Origin: Tuwongella immobilis
GTDB taxonomy: Bacteria > Planctomycetota > Planctomycetia > Gemmatales > Gemmataceae
NCBI RefSeq assembly: GCF_901538355.1
Contig: NZ_LR593887.1
Coordinates: forward strand, 2,952,920 to 3,016,919
DNA: 64,000 bases
Reading direction: 5' to 3'
Below are positions 52,639 through 60,438 of the stretch, one piece after another; the stretch's first letter is position 1, and the number at the start of each line of letters is the position of its first letter. The notes below the pieces were generated by a model. It searched no databases. It was not told the DNA's origin and saw nothing but the letters and a program-made list of their open reading frames with translations. The position numbers were made by a program, and so were the translations under genes.

Positions 52639-54102
52639 TTATGCCAGAATTTCCTTCCGCACGGTGGCGGTGCCTTCTGGCCCGATCAATCGCTGTTGCA
52701 GTCCCTGATATGGGAATCGGAGTTTCCAGGCATCCAATCCCATTAAATGCAGGATTGTGGCCTGAATATCCGCGATGGAAGTTGCCCCATCTGCAATATG
52801 ATAGCCCAATTCATCGGTGGAGCCAAATGTGACCCCCCCGCGAATCCCCGCCCCGGCCATCCACATCGTGAATGCGTGGGCGTGGTGATCGCGGCCCAAG
52901 AACTTCGACCCGCCTCGTGCCTCGTTCATCGAGGTGCGACCGAATTCACCGCCCCAGATGACCAGGGTTTCGTCCAATAAGCCGCGTGCTTTCAAATCGG
53001 TCAGCAGGGCTGCGACGGGTTGATCCATCTGCTTGCACTTCGCGGGGAGGGCGTTGAGAATGTCATCGCCTGCGCCAGTGCCGTGGATGTCCCAACCCCA
53101 GTCATACAATTGGACATAGCGGACACCACGTTCGACCAATCGCCGGGCGAGCAAGCAATTGTTGGCGAGTGAGGATGCTCCCGGATTGGCACCATAGGCT
53201 TCCAGCGTCTTCTTCGATTCCTTGGCGAGGTCCATGGCATCCGGCACGGCCATTTGCATCCGAAACGCCAATTCGTACTGCTCGATTCGGGTGCGGGTTT
53301 CGGGATCGCCGATTTCCTGCAACTCCAATTCGTTCAACGACTTGAGTGCATCCAGACTCGCACGCCGATCGTCGGTGGACATCCCCTTGGGATTATTCGC
53401 ATACAGCACCGGTGCCCCGACTGTGCGACACTGAACACCTTGATAGACCGACGGCAAAAATCCGGTGCTCCAAAGCGCCTTTCCACCCGTGGGATCGGTC
53501 CCACCGGAAATCAGGACGACGAAACCGGGCAGATTTTGATTTTCGCTGCCCAAGCCGTAAGTGATCCACGACCCCATCGCCGCCCCGCCATTGCGTGCGG
53601 AGCCGGTGTAGAGCAGCAATTCCGCCGGGGCGTGATTGAACTGATCGGTATGCACCCCCTTGAGGAACGCAAGATCGTCTACACATTTGGCCAAATTCGG
53701 CAGCAAATCGCTGACCCACGCTCCCGATTTGCCATACTGCTTGAATTTGTACGGCGATCCGAGCATCTTCGGATGCCCCTTGATGAACGCAAATCGCGCT
53801 TTTTCCAGCAGCGATTGTGGACAGGGCTGCATATGTAATTCGACCAGTTTGGGCTTCCAGTCGAACAGTTCTTGTTGCGGTGGCGCACCCGACATGTGCA
53901 GGAAGATCACCGATTTGGCTTTCGGCGCAAACATCGGTGGCTTCACGGCTAACGGATTGGCCGACGCTGCGGACGGGGCCGCCTTCACGGGCGAATCGTT
54001 CGCCAACATGCTGGATAACGCGATACTTCCCAGACCAGCGGCGGAATGCTGCAAGAAGGTGCGTCGCGTCTGGTGCAGGGGATTCGGTCGATTCGGCATC
54101 AT
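52639..54102 (-). CDS. DUF1501 family protein (Tat-exported), second copy
   Basis: 487 aa with a twin-arginine signal (QTRRTFLQHSAAGLGS). Family motifs: FLHMSGAPPQQELFDWKP, SDLLPNLAKCVDDL, GLGSENQNLPGFVV and IWGGEFGRTSMNEARG with GRDHHAHAF. Where the first copy has MHGGPSQVDTFDPKP, this one has MSGAPPQQELFDWKP, so a residue pair possibly important for metal binding differs. It lies 5 bp after its cytochrome-type partner. Confidence 0.9.
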   Translation of the reverse strand: MMPNRPNPLHQTRRTFLQHSAAGLGSIALSSMLANDSPVKAAPSAASANPLAVKPPMFAPKAKSVIFLHMSGAPPQQELFDWKPKLVELHMQPCPQSLLEKARFAFIKGHPKMLGSPYKFKQYGKSGAWVSDLLPNLAKCVDDLAFLKGVHTDQFNHAPAELLLYTGSARNGGAAMGSWITYGLGSENQNLPGFVVLISGGTDPTGGKALWSTGFLPSVYQGVQCRTVGAPVLYANNPKGMSTDDRRASLDALKSLNELELQEIGDPETRTRIEQYELAFRMQMAVPDAMDLAKESKKTLEAYGANPGASSLANNCLLARRLVERGVRYVQLYDWGWDIHGTGAGDDILNALPAKCKQMDQPVAALLTDLKARGLLDETLVIWGGEFGRTSMNEARGGSKFLGRDHHAHAFTMWMAGAGIRGGVTFGSTDELGYHIADGATSIADIQATILHLMGLDAWKLRFPYQGLQQRLIGPEGTATVRKEILA

Positions 54103-54107
54103 GACGA

Positions 54108-57100
54108 TTATCCTCGTGTTAAGACGCTATCGAGATTCAACAGCACATTCGCAATCACCGTCCAGGTCGCGGCTTCGATCGCATCGACACCACTCGGCAG
54201 CGGACCGAGTGGATCGGTGGCCAATTTCATCGCCTCAGCCGGATTTGCCGCCAAGCGCGCTTTCTGCTGATGATACAACTTCAGCAGCGGGGCCACCTGT
54301 TCCGGCTTGGCATCGCGCCCTTGCACCAGTCGCAGGGAAAAGGCAATGCGCGCCTCGGTCGTGTCGCCGCCTTCACGAAGGATGCGTCGGGCCAATCCCT
54401 GAGATGCTTCCACGAACACCGGATCGTTGAGCGTCACAAAGGCTTGCAGCGGCGTATTGGTGCGACTGCGTTTGACCGAGCAGATTTCCCGACTGGGGGC
54501 GTCGAATGTCGCCATCGACGGATACGGAACCGATCGTCGCCAAATGGTATAAATGCCTCGACGATAGCGATCTTCGCCCGTGCTGGTAGTGTACGTCCGC
54601 TGGCCGTTAAATGCTGCCTGCCAAAGACCTTCCGGCTGCGGCGGATAGACGGATGGGCCACCCAATTTGCGGCTCAACAAGCCCGCGTGCTGCAAGGCTT
54701 GATCGCGGACCATTTCGGCTTCCAATCGGAAGCGTGGAGCCCGTCGCAACCAGCGATTCGTCGGGTCGCTGGCCAGTTGTTCCGGCGTCACCTTCGACGA
54801 TTGCTGATAGGTTGCGGAGGTGACGATCATCTTGAGCATGGCCTTGGTATCCCAACCGAGTCGGACGTATTCGGTGGCCAACCAATCGAGCAATTCGGGA
54901 TGGGATGGCAATTCGCCTTGCGTGCCGAAATCCTCTTCGGTTTCGACGATTCCGCGAGCGAACAGTTGTGCCCACAGGCGATTGACGGCGACGCGGGCGG
55001 TCAGCGGATTTTCCGGCGAGGCGATCCATCGAGCCATCGCCAGACGGTCATGCGTCGCGGAAGCGGGCAGCGGCGGAAACAGCGCGGGCGTTCCCGGCGT
55101 GACCGGCTTGCCAGGATTCAGGAAGTCGCCCTTGTTCAGCAGCTTGGTGGGACGATGCTGCTTTGTGGGCAGTTCTTGCATCACCGGCATGCTGATTGGT
55201 TTGGGCATTTCCGCATCGATGCGGGCAATCTCGCTCCGCAAGGCCTGAAACTCCGGGGCGATCTGACGATAGTGCGAGCGGATGCTGTCATTTTGAGCAG
55301 CCGTGCGCTTCTCCATGGGCAGATCGATGGCTTGCAACACCGCTTCGGGCATTCCTTTGCGGGCGTGCAGACCGATTTCGTTCATCAGCATGACATCCGC
55401 AGCGGCGGGCGGCATCAGCGGTTTGCTGAAGGAGATCACCAAGTTGATCGGTTCGGTGACTTTCAGCGGTGAATCGAACAGAATCGCTCGCCCGACATGC
55501 ACAATCGATTGCGAGGCGATGCCGACACTCGCCGGGCCATCAATTGCCAGCTCCACGCTCGGATTCGGTGATGGGGCAACGGTTTGCGTCCAAACCAGCT
55601 GGCGGTTGGAATCCAGCAGGCTCACCCGGAAATTGGCCAAGCGATCGCCCGCACCATCGGTCCGATTCCAGATGCGAATTCGCTCAATCGCTTGCGGATT
55701 GGGGAGTTCGACTTCCCACCAAGGATTCTCGGATTGCGCGGTGTGTGAGGTCGATTTCGCGGCTTCGTATTGGCCGTTGGTGTTGCCATCAATCGCCAGA
55801 TGGGCCGGGCCGTTGTAATCGGTCGACGATTGTTTGGCCTTGCCGGTGGCAGCGATATTCTTGCCGCCGACGAATAGTTCGACTTCCGCGAGTGACAGAA
55901 ACTTGGCTTTGCCGGGCAATTCGATGCGGACGATGCTGCCTCGCAGAGGTTGTTTCGATTCGCCACGTCGGATGCTCGCGACTTCGCCGGCGGTGGTGTT
56001 CAACACAATGCCCGGATATTCCCCGACGGGCAGGGTCACCATCCGTTGGTTTCCACTGATCGCTTTCGCTGCAAGGGTTTGAAGTTTGGCCGCCGTCAAC
56101 GCCAGTCGCGCTTCCCACGCTCGTTGAGCCGTCAACGCCTCCGGCGTGTCGGCGAGGAGCTTTTGTTGCAGCGCATCGCGTTTGGCCTGAAGTTGTTTCG
56201 TCAATTCGCGTTGCGACGGGGGGAGAATCGGCATCAATGGCGATTCATCGCCACGATCATTGTCGGCAGTCTGATTGAAGAACGCATAAAAGCGATAGTA
56301 TTCTTCCTGACTAAGCGGATCATATTTGTGATTATGACACTTCGCACAGCCCAGGGTGAGTCCGAGCCAGACTTGGGCCGTGGTATCGGTGCGGTCCTTG
56401 ATGGCGGCGACGCGGAATTCTTCATCGTCGGTGCCGCCTTCGGTGTTGGTCATGGTGTTGCGGTGAAACGCGGTGGCCATCTTCTGCTCAGGAGTCGCGT
56501 TCGGCAGCAAATCACCGGCTAACTGTTCGATCGTGAATTGATCGTAGGGCAAGTTGCGATTGAAGGCATCGATGACCCAATCGCGGTACGGCCAGATATT
56601 GAGCCGCAACGGGTCGGAGCCATACCCGGCAGAATCGGCATAGCGTGCCAAGTCGAGCCACATGCGGGCCCAGCGTTCGCCGAATGCGGGATCGGCGAGG
56701 AATCGATCGACCATGCGTTCGTAGGCGTCCGGTCGGGAATCGTTGCGGAATGCTTCGATTTCTGCAATCGTCGGGGGCAATCCACGCAAATCGAGACTGA
56801 CGCGACGCAGGAGCGTCTCTCGGTCGGCCATTGGCGATGGGGCAATTCCACGAGATTCGAGCTTGGCCAGGATAAAGGCGTCAATCGGATTGCGTGCCCA
56901 GTTCGTCGATTTGGTAGGTGGCGGTGTCGGTCGTGTCGGCGACACAAATGCCCAGTGTTGGGCATACGGTGCACCTTCGGAGATCCATTGTTTCAACTTG
57001 GCAACTTGGTCGGGCGAAAGCGGCGGGCCGGATTCTTCGGGCGGCATCGGATCATCATGATCCAGAATGCGTGCGATAATCCGACTGGCATCGGGTTTGC

Positions 57101-57329
57101 CGGAGACAATCGCCGCACCTTTTTTGCGTGTGGCCAAAGCGGCGTCGCGTTGATCCAACCGAAGGCCGGCCGAGCGGTGACCATCGTCGGGCCCGTGGCA
57201 GGCGAAGCAGTTTTTGGCGAGAATCGGCTGAATATCCCGATTGTAATCGAGTTTCGTCTCGGCCTGCGCGGATGCGATTGGCAGCAATCCGAACAGGGCG
57301 AGGAGACCGGGTGCGAAAGAACGCATCAC
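54108..57329 (-). CDS. Planctomycete cytochrome protein (PSCyt1-DUF1549-DUF1553) with F5/8 C-like insert, second copy
   Basis: 1073 aa with a Sec signal peptide (~1-23). The heme site CFACH (Cys41, Cys44, His45) lies in PSCyt1. DUF1549 follows (NPIDAFILAKLESRG, RRVSLDLRGLPPT, RWARMWLDLARYADSAGYG), then CAKCHNHKYDPL. Residues ~455-585 form a discoidin/F5-8 type C-like domain (GKAKQSSTDYNGPAHLAIDG, NPWWEVELPNPQAIERIRIW). DUF1553 ends the protein (MARWIASPENPLTARVAVNR). The insert sits where the first copy has a CBM6-like module. Operon with the DUF1501 gene 5 bp downstream. Confidence 0.9.
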   Translation of the reverse strand: MMRSFAPGLLALFGLLPIASAQAETKLDYNRDIQPILAKNCFACHGPDDGHRSAGLRLDQRDAALATRKKGAAIVSGKPDASRIIARILDHDDPMPPEESGPPLSPDQVAKLKQWISEGAPYAQHWAFVSPTRPTPPPTKSTNWARNPIDAFILAKLESRGIAPSPMADRETLLRRVSLDLRGLPPTIAEIEAFRNDSRPDAYERMVDRFLADPAFGERWARMWLDLARYADSAGYGSDPLRLNIWPYRDWVIDAFNRNLPYDQFTIEQLAGDLLPNATPEQKMATAFHRNTMTNTEGGTDDEEFRVAAIKDRTDTTAQVWLGLTLGCAKCHNHKYDPLSQEEYYRFYAFFNQTADNDRGDESPLMPILPPSQRELTKQLQAKRDALQQKLLADTPEALTAQRAWEARLALTAAKLQTLAAKAISGNQRMVTLPVGEYPGIVLNTTAGEVASIRRGESKQPLRGSIVRIELPGKAKFLSLAEVELFVGGKNIAATGKAKQSSTDYNGPAHLAIDGNTNGQYEAAKSTSHTAQSENPWWEVELPNPQAIERIRIWNRTDGAGDRLANFRVSLLDSNRQLVWTQTVAPSPNPSVELAIDGPASVGIASQSIVHVGRAILFDSPLKVTEPINLVISFSKPLMPPAAADVMLMNEIGLHARKGMPEAVLQAIDLPMEKRTAAQNDSIRSHYRQIAPEFQALRSEIARIDAEMPKPISMPVMQELPTKQHRPTKLLNKGDFLNPGKPVTPGTPALFPPLPASATHDRLAMARWIASPENPLTARVAVNRLWAQLFARGIVETEEDFGTQGELPSHPELLDWLATEYVRLGWDTKAMLKMIVTSATYQQSSKVTPEQLASDPTNRWLRRAPRFRLEAEMVRDQALQHAGLLSRKLGGPSVYPPQPEGLWQAAFNGQRTYTTSTGEDRYRRGIYTIWRRSVPYPSMATFDAPSREICSVKRSRTNTPLQAFVTLNDPVFVEASQGLARRILREGGDTTEARIAFSLRLVQGRDAKPEQVAPLLKLYHQQKARLAANPAEAMKLATDPLGPLPSGVDAIEAATWTVIANVLLNLDSVLTRG

Positions 57330-57678
57330 GAACCTCGGGGAGGGTACTTGGCAAGTTCAATCCATAAGCTGATACCAGTTTACCACCGCTGGGGGCTCAA
57401 ACACAACCGATCGATGGAAAATCGGCAAGTCGGCCGAGGGTTTCCGCCGAAGCGGAAGAATTGGGTGCAAGACGGCGGATTACGGTAGTTGCTCTTGGCA
57501 ATTGATGGATGGTTGGCATACGATATTTCCAGGGGGACAATCGACGAATTCTCGTGACAACCCCCGTATTGGTCCGGTGTTGGGATGATTCCACCCGATT
57601 CATCGACATAATCGCCAGGGCCGGAACTTCGGATTGGCCAATTGCGCCAACATCTGCCGTCCAATCCCGTTAAGGTGT

Positions 57679-57708
57679 TTGACAGTCTTCCGTGTGGCAT
57701 GCTACCGT
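57679..57708 (+). promoter_or_regulatory. Candidate promoter of the pilM-like operon
   Basis: A perfect TTGACA at 57679-57684, an 18-bp spacer and TACCGT at 57703-57708. Transcription from here would start at about 57715, just before a nested hairpin, leaving a leader of ~105 bases. Confidence 0.42.
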
Positions 57709-57719
57709 AGACGCGCCAC

Positions 57720-57758
57720 CATGTACCGATTCTAATTGAGGCGTTCGCCTGGTACATG
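57720..57758 (+). promoter_or_regulatory. Nested hairpin in the leader of the pilM-like operon
   Basis: CATGTACC (57720-57727) pairs perfectly with GGTACATG (57751-57758). Inside, AGGC (57739-57742) pairs with GCCT (57747-57750) across a GTTC loop, stacked directly on the outer stem and leaving an 11-base bulge on one side. It lies at the predicted transcription start, 61 bases before the gene. Confidence 0.4.
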
Positions 57759-57819
57759 ATCTGGCGTATGTTCGGCCGGCCGCGAGAATGTCGCTCGCGC
57801 TCGGTGGGGAGATTTCGAT

Positions 57820-60381
57820 ATGGCAGTGGAACCCGGTGTTTGGGGTATCGATGTAGGGCAATGTGCCCTGAAGGCTATCCGCCTGGAGCGGATCGACGGC
57901 GTCGTCACCGCCACCGCCTTTGAATATATCGAACATCCAAAAATTCTGTCCCAACCAGATGCGGACCCCGAACAACTCACGCGCGAAGCGCTCGAAAAAT
58001 TCTTGGAACGCAACCCCATCAAGGGCGATCGCGTTGCCATTGGCGTTGCGGGCCAATCCGGGCTGGCGCGGTTTGTCAAACTGCCCCCGGTCGAAGAAAA
58101 GAATATCCCCAACGTCGTCAAGTTCGAAGCCAAGATGCAAATTCCCTTCCCACTCGACGAAGTGGTTTGGGACTATCAACGCATCGGCGAAGGGACCGTG
58201 ACCGATGGCTTTGCCATGGATACGGAAATCGGCCTGTTCGCCATGAAGCGCGATATGATCAGTCGGGTACTTGCCCACTTCCAAGCGGTGGATGTGGAAG
58301 TGCATTATGTGCAAATGGCTCCGCTTGCGCTCTGCAACTACATTGCCTACGATCTGTTGAACCGTGGCGGCGAAATGCCCCCGGAAGATGATGAAGAGGA
58401 TGATGACGACGCCCGCGGGAAGAAAAAGTGCGTCGTGGCCCTCGACATCGGGACGGAAAGCTCGTCGCTGGTGGTTACCGATTCTCAGAAGATCATTTGG
58501 CAGCGTCCGATTCCGCTGGGCGGAAACCACTTCACCAAGGCGCTCAGCAAAGAAATGAAGCTGACGTTCGCCAAGGCGGAGCATTTGAAACGGAATGCGG
58601 CCAAATCGCCGGATCTGGCGAAGATTCTGAAATCGCTCAAGCCGGTGTTGAATGATTTCGTCGGTGAAGTGCAGCGTTCGTTGGGATACTTTACGAATGC
58701 GCACCGGGATTCGTATATTCGCTACATGATGGGATTGGGCAGCGCATTCCGATTGCCCGGTCTGCAAAAGTTCCTCTCCGAGAAACTCTCGCTAGACGTT
58801 CGCAAACCGGACAATCTGCGTCGGCTAACCGGTGATTCGGTGGTGATGGCACCGAATTTCACCGAAAACGTGCTGAGTTTCCCGGTGGCATACGGCCTGG
58901 CGTTGCAAGCCATTGGACTGGGGCGGATTACGACGAATTTGCTGCCGCCGGAAATCATCGTCGATCGGCAAATTCGCGGTAAGAAGCCGTGGGCATCGGC
59001 AGCCGCTGCGATGCTGATTCTCGGTTCGACCGTGCTGACGTTCGGTTTTGCCGCCGACTACAGCGCGCTGGTGGATTCAAAGATAAATGGCTCGCTGCAA
59101 ATGGGCGACACCGCACTCAAAGAAGCGGACACGATCAACAAGCAAGTCGCCGACAAAGAAACCGACGTCAAGAATACCCAGAATGACGTGAAGACGATCA
59201 TTGCTGGTCAAGACGAGCAAAAGAACTGGATTCGCCTGAATCAGTACATCAACGCCTGCCTGCCGATTCCGGGGGATACCGGTAACCTGTTGCTGCCGAA
59301 TCAGTTGCAGTATTGGCGCAGTCAGCAAGGGTTGAACGCGCTGCAAGATTATCGCAATCGCATCGCCGGTGGAATTCCGGTCGATCAGCCGATCGATTTC
59401 AAAGTGCGATCGTCGCTGGCAGTCGTGGATATCGAATCGATGTATTGTCGTTATACGGATAATTTGACGACATTTTTCGAGAAGGTGAAGAAGGAAACCA
59501 CCGATCTCACGGCGTTGCCGCTCAACGGCATGATTGAAGCCGACGCCAACAAGCCACCTGAAGGTGCAGGGTGGGTGATCGAATTGCAAGGAACGACCTT
59601 CCACGAGAAGGGCCGCGACTTCCTCAAGTCGTGTCTGGTTGCCAACTTGGCGAATGGCGTTCCGGTGACGGGTGGGGTTCGCTTCAACGTCGAAAACTTG
59701 CCGCCGGAGCAGCAAGAACGCCTGAAGGCTGATCCGATTCTGAATAAAGTCTCGCACGTCTTTTTGTATGATGTGAAGGAAGATAAGAATCCGCAGCCCA
59801 ACACGTTTGTGTTCATCGGACAATCGCGAATTGATCCGCTGTTGGCCGGTGGTGCTGCAGGTGCAGGCGGGATGCCAGGCGGCTCACCGGGAATGCCTCC
59901 GGGGGCGATGATGCCCGGCGGCGAAGGTGGCATGCCGGGGATGCCGGGTATGGATGGTGGAGCGGGCGCGGAAGCCGACCCCGCTGCCGTCGCCGTTCAA
60001 CGCATTCAAAGCTGGACGCCGGTGATGATGGGCGGCAGCGGCAACGCGGGCATGCCAGGAATGATGGGCGGCGAAGGTGGCCCCGGTCGCGGCATGCCAG
60101 GTGGCATGGCCAGCATGCCGGGAATGTCGTCCGGCGGCGGTCGCCCTCCGATCAGCCCAGGAATGCCGGCCGGACTCGGCGGCCCACGATTGCCCGGCGG
60201 CCCAGGGATGGAAGCTGGAATGGGCGGCGCGGGCACGGTTGCTCCCCCCAATCCCAAGGCCGTTCCTCGATTTGAGTTTATTGTCATGCTGGTTTGGAAA
60301 GAGCCGATTACTTCGGAAGTGATGCCGTTTGGCGAAGGCACAAGCAGCACGGAAACTCCCGTGAGCAGTGGCGACAAATAA
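57820..60381 (+). CDS. pilM: PilM-like ATPase fused to a PilN-like membrane segment
   Basis: 853 aa, over twice the ~350 aa of normal PilM. Residues ~6-365 are the actin-like PilM domain: GVWGIDVGQCALKAI (phosphate 1), VVALDIGTESSSLVV (phosphate 2) and MGLGSAFRLPGLQKFLSEKL (adenosine loop). An acidic loop (DDEEDDDD) interrupts it near 195. At 373-377 comes NLLPP, like the NLLP peptide by which PilN binds PilM, then a transmembrane helix (~391-411) and a coiled coil (~425-470), the PilN order. A ~200-residue periplasmic domain follows, then a Gly/Met/Pro-rich stretch (~677-805) and a short final strand pair. So PilM and PilN seem to be one protein. It leads an operon with two single-helix proteins. 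The same fold also serves type II secretion (GspL). Confidence 0.82.
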   Translation: MAVEPGVWGIDVGQCALKAIRLERIDGVVTATAFEYIEHPKILSQPDADPEQLTREALEKFLERNPIKGDRVAIGVAGQSGLARFVKLPPVEEKNIPNVVKFEAKMQIPFPLDEVVWDYQRIGEGTVTDGFAMDTEIGLFAMKRDMISRVLAHFQAVDVEVHYVQMAPLALCNYIAYDLLNRGGEMPPEDDEEDDDDARGKKKCVVALDIGTESSSLVVTDSQKIIWQRPIPLGGNHFTKALSKEMKLTFAKAEHLKRNAAKSPDLAKILKSLKPVLNDFVGEVQRSLGYFTNAHRDSYIRYMMGLGSAFRLPGLQKFLSEKLSLDVRKPDNLRRLTGDSVVMAPNFTENVLSFPVAYGLALQAIGLGRITTNLLPPEIIVDRQIRGKKPWASAAAAMLILGSTVLTFGFAADYSALVDSKINGSLQMGDTALKEADTINKQVADKETDVKNTQNDVKTIIAGQDEQKNWIRLNQYINACLPIPGDTGNLLLPNQLQYWRSQQGLNALQDYRNRIAGGIPVDQPIDFKVRSSLAVVDIESMYCRYTDNLTTFFEKVKKETTDLTALPLNGMIEADANKPPEGAGWVIELQGTTFHEKGRDFLKSCLVANLANGVPVTGGVRFNVENLPPEQQERLKADPILNKVSHVFLYDVKEDKNPQPNTFVFIGQSRIDPLLAGGAAGAGGMPGGSPGMPPGAMMPGGEGGMPGMPGMDGGAGAEADPAAVAVQRIQSWTPVMMGGSGNAGMPGMMGGEGGPGRGMPGGMASMPGMSSGGGRPPISPGMPAGLGGPRLPGGPGMEAGMGGAGTVAPPNPKAVPRFEFIVMLVWKEPITSEVMPFGEGTSSTETPVSSGDK
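59845..60245 (+). repeat. Gly-Met-Pro-rich low-complexity coding stretch (first gene)
   Basis: About 130 codons dominated by Gly, Met, Pro and Ala, with recurring GMPG, GMPGM and GGEGG words. The DNA repeats short ggcatgccgg / ggaatgcc units. It lies near the C terminus of the pilM-like product, on the outer side of the membrane by predicted topology. Confidence 0.8.
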
Positions 60382-60438
60382 TTCGGGTAGCAGGTTGACC
60401 CACGACGAATCGGGATTCCATCGAAGGTGAAGCCAGCC

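Larger units (their letters stand above)
57330..57819. other. 490-bp intergenic region before the pilM-like operon
   Basis: No convincing gene is present: open frames crossing it have no Shine-Dalgarno or family resemblance. Its right end carries a candidate promoter (57679-57708) and a nested hairpin (57720-57758) for the pilM-like operon. Its left end holds the upstream region of the planctomycete-cytochrome gene that starts at 57329. The middle (about 57400-57660) shows nothing I can name. Confidence 0.6.

Noticed and set aside
57670-58767. 365-aa minus-strand open frame across the pilM-like gene and its promoter
   Set aside because: Shadow of the pilM-like gene; the product has no plausible domain and would end in the promoter region.
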